Below are positions 32,066-37,575 of a DNA stretch of 37,575 nt, piece after piece (position 1 is the stretch's first letter; every line of letters starts with the position of its first letter). Source of the stretch: Pseudomonadota bacterium (GTDB lineage: Bacteria; Pseudomonadota; Gammaproteobacteria; Burkholderiales; Burkholderiaceae_C); the NCBI GenBank assembly GCA_023387335.1, contig JAEWIF010000012.1:1-37575 (forward strand). Reading direction: 5' to 3'. The notes beneath the pieces are model-generated. The model saw nothing but the letters and a program-made list of their open reading frames with translations, ran no database searches and had not been told where the DNA came from. Made by a program: the position numbers and the translations under genes.

Positions 32066-33199
32066 TCAGCGCAGGAGAGCGAGCACCTGCTGGGGCATCT
32101 GGTTGGCCTGCGACAGCATGGCGTTGCCGGCCTGCTGCAGGATCTGCGCGCGCGTCATGTTGGCGGTTTCGGTCGCGAAGTCCGTGTCCATGATGCGCGA
32201 GCGGGCGGCCGTCACGTTCTCGGTGGCGATCTGGATGTTGGACACCGCGTTCTCGAACCGGCTCTGCAGCGCGCCCAGCGAAGCGCGGGCCGTGTTCACC
32301 TGCTTGAGCGCCGCGTCGGCCTGCTGGATGGCCAGCTGCGCGCCGCCGTAGGAGCTGATGTCCAGCGAGGCCATGTTGGCGCTGGCCGCGGCCGTGGCGC
32401 TGTCGGCGGCGACGAAGCCCACCTTCGCGCCGGCCGCGCCGGTCACCGTGATGTTGGCCGAGGACGTCAGCACGATCTTGTTGTTGGCGGTGTCCAGGTA
32501 GGCGCCGACATTGGTGGTCGTGGAGATGCGGTTGATCGCGTCCACCACCTGCGCCTGGCGCTCCTGCGTGGTGCCGGCCGCGGCCAGCACGCCGACGTCG
32601 GTGCCGTTGATGGTGAGGTCGGCCAGCGACGTGGCGGTCAGGTCGGTGATCGCGGTGGAGTTCTGGGTGGAAGCGCGGTTGACCGAGCCCATGCCGGACA
32701 GCGAAGCGTTGGTGATGCTGCTGACGGTGATCGACTCGCCGGCGTCGGCGCCGACCTGGAACTTGGCGGAGCTGAAGCTGCCGTTGATCAGCTTGGTGCC
32801 GTTGAAGTTGGTGCTGCCGGCGACGCGGTCGATTTCCGACTTCAGCTCGCTCACTTCCTGCTGCAGGGCGTCGCGGTCGGTCTGCGTGTTGGTGGCGTTG
32901 GACGACTGCACGGCCAGTTCGCGCACGCGCTGCACCATCTCGCCGATCTTGCCCAGCGCGCCTTCCGCGGTCTGCGCGAGCGACACGCCGTCGTTGGCGT
33001 TGCGGGCGGCGACGTTCAGGCCGCGCACCTGGGCGCTCATGCGCTCGGCGATCGCCATGCCGGCGGCATCGTCCTTGGCGCTGTTGACGCGCAGGCCGGT
33101 CGACAGGCGCTGGATCGACGTGGCGAGCGAGGCACCGGAGGCGCTCACGTTGCGCTGCGTGTTCAGCGAGGAGATGTTGGTATTGATGACGGCAGGCAT
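32066..33199 (-). CDS. fliC: Flagellin (main copy, FliA promoter)
   Basis: 377 residues. N-terminal TNISSLNTQRNVSASGASLA and LRVNSAKDDAAGMAIAERMS, C-terminal NVTAARSRIMDTDFATETAN and QANQMPQQVLALLR form the D0/D1 rod domains. The middle (about 140-280) is the short surface domain. It has a strong sigma-28 promoter 90 bases upstream and GGGGGAA before the ATG, so it should be the main filament subunit. Its 3' end is closed by a hairpin terminator. Confidence 0.98.
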   Translation of the reverse strand: MPAVINTNISSLNTQRNVSASGASLATSIQRLSTGLRVNSAKDDAAGMAIAERMSAQVRGLNVAARNANDGVSLAQTAEGALGKIGEMVQRVRELAVQSSNATNTQTDRDALQQEVSELKSEIDRVAGSTNFNGTKLINGSFSSAKFQVGADAGESITVSSITNASLSGMGSVNRASTQNSTAITDLTATSLADLTINGTDVGVLAAAGTTQERQAQVVDAINRISTTTNVGAYLDTANNKIVLTSSANITVTGAAGAKVGFVAADSATAAASANMASLDISSYGGAQLAIQQADAALKQVNTARASLGALQSRFENAVSNIQIATENVTAARSRIMDTDFATETANMTRAQILQQAGNAMLSQANQMPQQVLALLR

Positions 33200-33288
33200 G
33201 GGCTTCCCCCAAAGGTGGGTCTTCTTGCTTGACCCGATTGACTCGACCGCGGGGTTCGCGGAGCGGCGGGGCGTGCCCCGTGCCTTTC

Positions 33289-33315
33289 TTATCGGTTGCG
33301 ATGCGCGCGGCTTTA
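33289..33315 (-). promoter_or_regulatory. Sigma-28 (FliA) promoter of fliC
   Basis: Minus strand: TAAA (33315-33312), 15 bases, ACCGATAA (33296-33289). Only the first -10 base differs from consensus. It lies about 90 bases before the fliC ATG. The remainder of the 296-base gap to flhD is relatively AT-rich and must hold the flhDC promoter, but no clear -35/-10 pair was assigned. Confidence 0.85.
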
Positions 33316-33495
33316 GGCCCGAGCTGTTGTTACATGTCGGATGAGCTCAGAACGTCCATACGCAAACGGCCTAGCGTGTGGATGAGCTTTCACCTATCAA
33401 GTAGTTGTTGCAGCACGAAACAATATGAAACATGGCGAGATGCAGTGCGGCTCGCTTCCTTCATCAACGTCATCCCGCAGTCCAGGGGACCTTTC

Positions 33496-33834
33496 GTGAG
33501 CGCCACTTCCCAGCAGCTTCTCAACGAGATCCGTGACACGAATCTCTCCTTCCTGATGCTCGCCCAGTCGATGATCCGGCTGGACAAGCCCCAGGCGCTG
33601 TTCCGCCTCGGACTGTCCGAAGCGGTCGCCGACCTGATCTCGCAACTGAGCCCGCAGCAACTGGTGCGCGTCGCTTCGCGCAACCTGATGCTGTGCACCA
33701 TGCGGTTCGACGACGAGCTGGTGTGGAGCCTGCTGGGCGACCGGCACGCACCGGGCCAGGCCTCCGAGCAGACCGCCGATCGCCTGCACGCCAGCGTGCT
33801 GATGGCCGGCATGCATGCCGCGATGGCCGCCTGA
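33496..33834 (+). CDS. flhD: Flagellar master regulator subunit FlhD
   Basis: 112 residues. FlhD pattern: LLNEIRDTNLSFLMLAQSMIRLDKPQALFRLG and LSPQQLVRVASRNLMLCTMRF. With FlhC it forms FlhD4C2, which activates middle flagellar promoters with sigma-70. The start is GTG after AGGGGA; longer in-frame readings have no family similarity. flhC follows with a 9-base gap. It is divergent from fliC. Confidence 0.96.
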   Translation: MSATSQQLLNEIRDTNLSFLMLAQSMIRLDKPQALFRLGLSEAVADLISQLSPQQLVRVASRNLMLCTMRFDDELVWSLLGDRHAPGQASEQTADRLHASVLMAGMHAAMAA

Positions 33835-33843
33835 GGACGCGAC

Positions 33844-34389
33844 ATGGCCGCGACGCAGAAGAGCCTGATCCAGGAAAGCCAGCAGGTCGCGCGCGCCGTG
33901 CGCCTGATCGAGCTGGGCGCCCGCATGGCGGTGCTGGAAGCCGAGACCGACCTGTCGCACGAGCGGCTGGTGCGGCTGCACCGCGAAGTGACGGGCAAGT
34001 CGCCGTCCAAGGGCCAGCTGCCCTATTCGACGGACTGGTTCATCTCGTGGCAGCCGAACATCCACGCGTCGCTGTTCCTCAACATCCACCAGCACCTGGA
34101 CAAGGCCTGCGCGCTCGAGGGCGTGGACCTGCTCACCAAGGCGTGGGAGCTCTATCGCTCCGACGTCACCGCGCTCGGCGTGGATCCGATGCTCACCATC
34201 ACGCGCGCCTGGCGCCTGGTGAAGTTCGTCGAGAGCGACATGCTGTGCCTCACGCGCTGCAGCGACTGCGGCGGCCACTTCGTCACCCACACCAACGAGT
34301 GGGGCACCGGCTTCAAGCCTTTCGTCTGCGGCCTGTGCGAGCCGCCGGCGCGCGCCGGCAAGAGCCGCCGCAGCGGCGCCATCCACTAG
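33844..34389 (+). CDS. flhC: Flagellar master regulator subunit FlhC
   Basis: 181 residues. DNA-binding partner of FlhD. The zinc site is visible as Cys139, Cys142, Cys162 and Cys165 (CSDC ... CGLC). Other family landmarks are GKSPSKGQLPYSTDWF and ASLFLNIHQ. It is encoded directly after flhD, and the following 112 bases carry the motA promoter region. Confidence 0.98.
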   Translation: MAATQKSLIQESQQVARAVRLIELGARMAVLEAETDLSHERLVRLHREVTGKSPSKGQLPYSTDWFISWQPNIHASLFLNIHQHLDKACALEGVDLLTKAWELYRSDVTALGVDPMLTITRAWRLVKFVESDMLCLTRCSDCGGHFVTHTNEWGTGFKPFVCGLCEPPARAGKSRRSGAIH

Positions 34390-34416
34390 CAAGAACGTAA
34401 CGAACGCGCCGCTTTC

Positions 34417-34443
34417 TCAAGTGGGCGCGACGGCTGCCGAAAC
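34417..34443 (+). promoter_or_regulatory. Candidate sigma-28 (FliA) promoter of motAB-cheYZ
   Basis: TCAA (34417-34420), 15 bases, GCCGAAAC (34436-34443), 58 bases before the motA ATG. It has the correct spacing but three mismatches overall. It closely resembles the TCAA-N15-GCCGAAAA site before the first mcp, which suggests a local variant of the FliA motif. Confidence 0.5.
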
Positions 34444-34501
34444 CCTGGGCTGAGGAAGCGATCCCCGCTTCTTCTTCCAAGCACCAGGGAAGCCGCAGTC
34501 C

Positions 34502-35368
34502 ATGTTCATCCTCGCCGGATACCTCGTCGTCATCGGCTGCGTGCTGGGCGGCTACGCCATGGCCGGCGGCCACTTCGGCGTGATCATGCATGCCGCTCCG
34601 CTGGAGATGTTCATCATCGGCGGCGCCGCGCTCGGCGCCTTCCTGGTGGGCAACAGCGGCAAGACCATCAAGGCCACGCTGAAGTTCGCGCCCTCGCTGC
34701 TCAAGGGCAGCAAGCACACCAAGGCGCGCTACATGGAGCTGATGGCGCTGCTGTACGACGTGCTGACGCGCGCCCGCAAGGAAGGCCTGATGGCGATCGA
34801 GGCCGACGTCGAGAAGCCGCAGGACAGCGCGATGTTCAGGAAGTACCCGCTGATCCTGGCCGATCACCACCTGATGGAGTTCATCACCGACTACCTGCGG
34901 ATGATGGTGTCGGGGAACCTGAACGCCCATGAGCTCGAGAACCTCATGGACAACGAGATCGAGACCCACCACCACGAGGCGATGGTGCCGGCCGGCGCGA
35001 TCCAGAGCGTGGGCGACGGCCTGCCGGCGTTCGGCATCGTGGCCGCCGTGCTCGGCGTGGTGAAGACCATGGCGTCGGTGGGCGCCGCACCCGCGGTGCT
35101 GGGGCAGATGATCGCCGGCGCGCTGGTGGGCACCTTCCTCGGCATCCTGCTCGCCTACGGTTTCGTGAGCCCGCTGGCGCAGCTGGCCGGCCAGAAGGTC
35201 GACGAGAGCAGCAAGGAGCTGCAGTGCGTGAAGGCCACGCTGCTGGCCAGCGTGCAGGGCTACGCGCCGGCGGTGGCGCTGGAGTTCGGCCGCAAGGTGC
35301 TGTATTCGACGGAGCGCCCGACCTTCATCGAGATGGAAGGCCACGTCAAAGGCCGCAAGGCGGCCTGA
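34502..35368 (+). CDS. motA: Flagellar motor stator protein MotA
   Basis: 288 residues, four membrane helices. Cytoplasmic loop with the charged residues that face FliG (Arg90/Arg92 and Glu100 in VLTRARKEGLMAIE) and the conserved Pro in GDGLPAFGIVAAVLGVV. It forms the proton-conducting stator with MotB. Proton rather than sodium use is inferred from overall MotA rather than PomA character. motB follows after 18 bases. Confidence 0.98.
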   Translation: MFILAGYLVVIGCVLGGYAMAGGHFGVIMHAAPLEMFIIGGAALGAFLVGNSGKTIKATLKFAPSLLKGSKHTKARYMELMALLYDVLTRARKEGLMAIEADVEKPQDSAMFRKYPLILADHHLMEFITDYLRMMVSGNLNAHELENLMDNEIETHHHEAMVPAGAIQSVGDGLPAFGIVAAVLGVVKTMASVGAAPAVLGQMIAGALVGTFLGILLAYGFVSPLAQLAGQKVDESSKELQCVKATLLASVQGYAPAVALEFGRKVLYSTERPTFIEMEGHVKGRKAA

Positions 35369-35386
35369 CGGCAGGGAGCGCGAACC

Positions 35387-36391
35387 ATGGCAGCCGGCGG
35401 AAAGCTCCAGCCCATCATCATCAAGCGCGTCCGCAAGGGCGGCCATGGCGGCCACCACGGCGGCGCCTGGAAGATCGCGTACGCCGATTTCGTGACGGCC
35501 ATGATGGCGTTCTTCCTGCTCATGTGGCTGCTGGGCTCCACGACGCAGGGCGACCTGCAGGGCATCGCGTCGTACTTCCAGAGCCCGCTGAAGATCGCGC
35601 TGGCCGGCGGCTCGGGCACGGGCGACAGCAGCAGCATCATCAAGGGCGGCGGTCCGGTGCTGGGCCGCACCCACGGCGCGGTCCGCCGCGGCGACATCGA
35701 GGCCCCCCAACGCAACATCAGCCTGCAGGCGCTGCGCGCCGAGGTCGAGGCCGAGGACAAGCTGCGCATGCGCGAAGTGCAGCTGCGCGTGGACCAGGCC
35801 ATGAAGCAGAACCCGGCGCTGTCGGGCCTGCGCGACCAGCTGCGCATGGAGCTCACGCCCGACGGCCTTCGCATCCACATCGTCGACGACCAGGGCCGGC
35901 CGATGTTCGACGTCGGCAGCGCCCGCGTGAAGGACCACATGCGCGAACTGCTGCGCAGCATGGCCCGCCTGCTGGACGCCGCCGACGCGCGCGTGCTGTT
36001 GTCCGGCCACACCGATGCTTCGCCCTACGGCGGCGGCGAGCGCGGCTACTCGAACTGGGAGCTGTCGGCCGATCGCGCCAATGCCTCGCGCCGCGAGCTG
36101 GTGGCCGGCGGCCTGCGCGAGGACCGCGTGGTCCGCGTGATGGGCCTGGGCTCCTCGACGCTCTACGAACCGAACGACCCGCTCAGCCCGCTGAACCGCC
36201 GCATCTCCATCCTGGTGCTGGGCAAGCTGGGCCAGGAGCGCTGGGCGCGCGGCGCCGAAGTGCCGGTGTCCGAAGCACAGGCGCTGGAGCAGCTGCTGGA
36301 CCGCCGCCCGCCGGGAGAGGCGCCGGCCGCGGCTGCGCCCGCCACTCCCGCCGCCCCGAATCCCCCTGTTTCTTCCGGAGCCACCCCATGA
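35387..36391 (+). CDS. motB: Flagellar motor stator protein MotB
   Basis: 334 residues. N-terminal His/Gly-rich cytoplasmic stretch (KGGHGGHHGG), one membrane helix with the proton-binding Asp34 (AYADFVTAMMAFFLLMWLLG), then a periplasmic OmpA-like peptidoglycan-binding domain (VLLSGHTDASPY, NWELSADRANASRRELV, PLNRRISILVL). It anchors the stator to the cell wall. An Ala/Pro-rich tail ends inside the cheY start (ATGA overlap). Confidence 0.98.
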   Translation: MAAGGKLQPIIIKRVRKGGHGGHHGGAWKIAYADFVTAMMAFFLLMWLLGSTTQGDLQGIASYFQSPLKIALAGGSGTGDSSSIIKGGGPVLGRTHGAVRRGDIEAPQRNISLQALRAEVEAEDKLRMREVQLRVDQAMKQNPALSGLRDQLRMELTPDGLRIHIVDDQGRPMFDVGSARVKDHMRELLRSMARLLDAADARVLLSGHTDASPYGGGERGYSNWELSADRANASRRELVAGGLREDRVVRVMGLGSSTLYEPNDPLSPLNRRISILVLGKLGQERWARGAEVPVSEAQALEQLLDRRPPGEAPAAAAPATPAAPNPPVSSGATP

Positions 36392-36786
36392 CCGCCCCCA
36401 CCGACCTGAAGTTCCTGATCGTCGACGATTTCTCCACCATGCGCCGCATCGTGCGCAACCTGCTCAAGGAAGCGGGCTTCGCCAACGCCGACGAGGCCGA
36501 GGACGGCGTGGTGGCCCTGCAGAAGCTGAAGAACGGCTCGTTCGATTTCGTGGTGACCGACATCAACATGCCGAACATGAACGGCTTCGAGCTGCTCACG
36601 CAGATCCGCGCCGACGCCGCGCTCAAGCCGCTGCCGGTGCTGATGATCACGGCCGAGGCGCGCAAGGAGGACATCGTCATGGCCGCGCAGGCCGGCGCCT
36701 CGGGCTACATCGTCAAGCCCTTCACCAAGGCCACCCTCGAGGAGAAGGTCGCCAAGATCCTGCAGAAGCACGCCCTGGCCACCTGA
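36388..36786 (+). CDS. cheY: Chemotaxis response regulator CheY
   Basis: 132 residues, single receiver with acidic DD13-14, phospho-acceptor Asp58 (FVVTDINMPNMNG), Thr88 (LMITAEA) and Lys110 (YIVKPFT). This is the canonical motor-binding CheY, carrying the MPNMNGFELL pattern of enteric CheY. It is translationally coupled to motB and followed by cheZ after 21 bases. Confidence 0.97.
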   Translation: MTAPTDLKFLIVDDFSTMRRIVRNLLKEAGFANADEAEDGVVALQKLKNGSFDFVVTDINMPNMNGFELLTQIRADAALKPLPVLMITAEARKEDIVMAAQAGASGYIVKPFTKATLEEKVAKILQKHALAT

Positions 36787-36807
36787 AGCAAAAAGGGGAA
36801 TGTCGCC

Positions 36808-37392
36808 ATGAGCGAGAACGTGATGTACCAGCGCCTGGGCGAGTTGACCCGGCTGCTGCACGATGCCCTGCAGCAGCTGGGCTACGACAAGAAGATCGAG
36901 GACTCGCTGGGGCAGTTGCCCGACGCGCGCACTCGCCTGTCCTTCATCGCCAAGGTCACCGGCAACGCCGCCGAGAAGGTGTTGAACACCGTGGACCGTT
37001 CGCAGGCGCAGCAGGAGGCCATGCTGGCCGATGCCGAGCGGGTCGAGAAACTGCTCAAGACCGACCCCGTGGGCGCGGTCGCGCGCGGCGAGGTGCTGCA
37101 TTTCATCGGGGAAGTGAAGGCCACGGCGCGCGACACCTCGGCGCAGCTGACCGAGATCATGCTGGCCCAGGACTTCCACGACCTCACCGGCCAGACGGTG
37201 GGCAAGGTGGTGGAGGTCGCGACTAGGCTGGAGGATGCGCTGCTGCAGCTGCTGGTCGATTCCCAACCCGCGGCCGCGTCGACGGTGGAGCACGGATTCC
37301 TGAACGGTCCGGTGGCGGACGCGTCGCAGCGGACCGACGTGGTGGCGAACCAGGCGCAGGTGGACGACCTGCTGGAGAGTTTGGGGTTCTGA
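36808..37392 (+). CDS. cheZ: CheY-P phosphatase CheZ
   Basis: 194 residues. Long four-helix-bundle core with the catalytic segment LAQDFHDLTGQTVGKVV (the Gln of the DxxTGQ motif attacks CheY~P). A flexible linker follows, and then the C-terminal CheY-binding helix ANQAQVDDLLESLGF. AAAAGGGGAA precedes the ATG. Slightly short compared with enteric CheZ. It is the last gene before the terminal inverted repeat, whose copy begins 9 bases after the stop. Confidence 0.97.
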   Translation: MSENVMYQRLGELTRLLHDALQQLGYDKKIEDSLGQLPDARTRLSFIAKVTGNAAEKVLNTVDRSQAQQEAMLADAERVEKLLKTDPVGAVARGEVLHFIGEVKATARDTSAQLTEIMLAQDFHDLTGQTVGKVVEVATRLEDALLQLLVDSQPAAASTVEHGFLNGPVADASQRTDVVANQAQVDDLLESLGF

Positions 37393-37400
37393 GCATCGGG

Positions 37401-37575
37401 TTGGCGGCGCGCCCGCGCGGCAGGCGATGCCTGGCCCGGGCTCATGGCGTGACTCTCCGCGTGCTTCGCACGCTGCGCGCGTCGCCTTCCGGGGTGCGGG
37501 CCCACGCGGCGAAACTCACTGCGCGCTTGCAGCGCTCCGTTCAAACAGTCGCCGCGAGTCAGAGGTTCATGTCGA
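37401..37575. repeat. Right copy of window-terminal inverted repeat
   Basis: Reverse complement of bases 1-175 with two mismatches. Relative to the neighbouring gene it has the same orientation as the left copy: each sits just after a stop codon (cheZ here, the ABC ATPase gene on the left), read in the direction of transcription. It contains the hairpins CAGGC-GAT-GCCTG, GCGTGC-TTC-GCACGC and GCGCT-TGC-AGCGC. No reading frame of note. Confidence 0.95.

Noticed and set aside
33396..33425. TCAA...CGAAAC upstream of flhD as a variant FliA promoter
   Set aside because: Spacing is two bases shorter than in the motA and mcp sites and the GCC part of the -10 is missing; flhDC is also not expected to be a FliA target.
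1..37575. CRISPR arrays, tRNA or rRNA genes, prophage or intact transposase genes
   Set aside because: No regularly spaced repeats, cloverleaf or rRNA-like segments or transposase motifs were seen; the repeats present are short palindromic elements without coding content.

Overview
The window is GC-rich (roughly 70% by eye) and almost entirely coding. It carries a flagellar and chemotaxis gene cluster of the beta-proteobacterial type: flhDC master regulator, cheZ, cheD, motAB and two short flagellins. Gene content, GC and the dispersed 'CGTCATTCCCGCGAAGGCGGGAATCCA'-type palindromes point to Burkholderiales, probably Comamonadaceae (a Ramlibacter/Variovorax-like organism). The genus is inference only.

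Layout. 1-175: an inverted repeat that returns at 37401-37575. 181-2965: a divergent pair encoding an FbpC/FbpB-type ferric iron ABC transporter, with a Fur-box-like site between the genes. 2974-3207: a small unknown gene (minus strand) with a sigma-28-like promoter. 3441-6679: a signalling island, with a degenerate-EAL/HDOD protein and an HPt protein (plus) facing a receiver-histidine kinase and a NarL-type regulator (minus). 6844-15736: the chemotaxis operon, in the order cheY-like, cheA, mcp, cheW, mcp, cheR, cheD, cheB. 15838-21105 (minus): fliK, then fliLMNOPQR. 21102-26426 (minus): fliFGHIJ, leading into fliK. 26556-26900 (plus): fliE, divergent from fliF. 26897-27659 (minus): fliST. 27731-29362 (minus): an accessory insert with a decayed yefM-yoeB toxin-antitoxin fossil, an alpha/beta hydrolase and a Sel1-like protein. 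29367-33199 (minus): fliC, a second flagellin gene, and fliD. 33496-37392 (plus): flhD, flhC, motA, motB, cheY, cheZ.

How it works together. FlhDC should switch on the fli export and basal-body genes. Those build the MS ring (FliF), C ring (FliGMN), export gate (FliOPQR) and the ATPase complex (FliHIJ). Late genes (fliC, fliST, motAB, an mcp, and the unknown 77-residue gene) carry TAAA/TCAA-N15-GCCGAtAA-type sigma-28 (FliA) promoters. FliA itself, flhAB, flhF and the flg genes are not in the window. MCPs, CheW and CheA feed phosphate to CheY and CheB. CheZ, encoded with the motor genes, removes it.

Most striking points: an unknown small gene in the apparent FliA regulon; a toxin-antitoxin pair collapsed into one fused reading frame; palindromic repeats placed exactly at stop codons; and window ends that are reverse-complement identical for exactly 127 bases, which suggests that this is a whole short-read contig bounded by a repeat.
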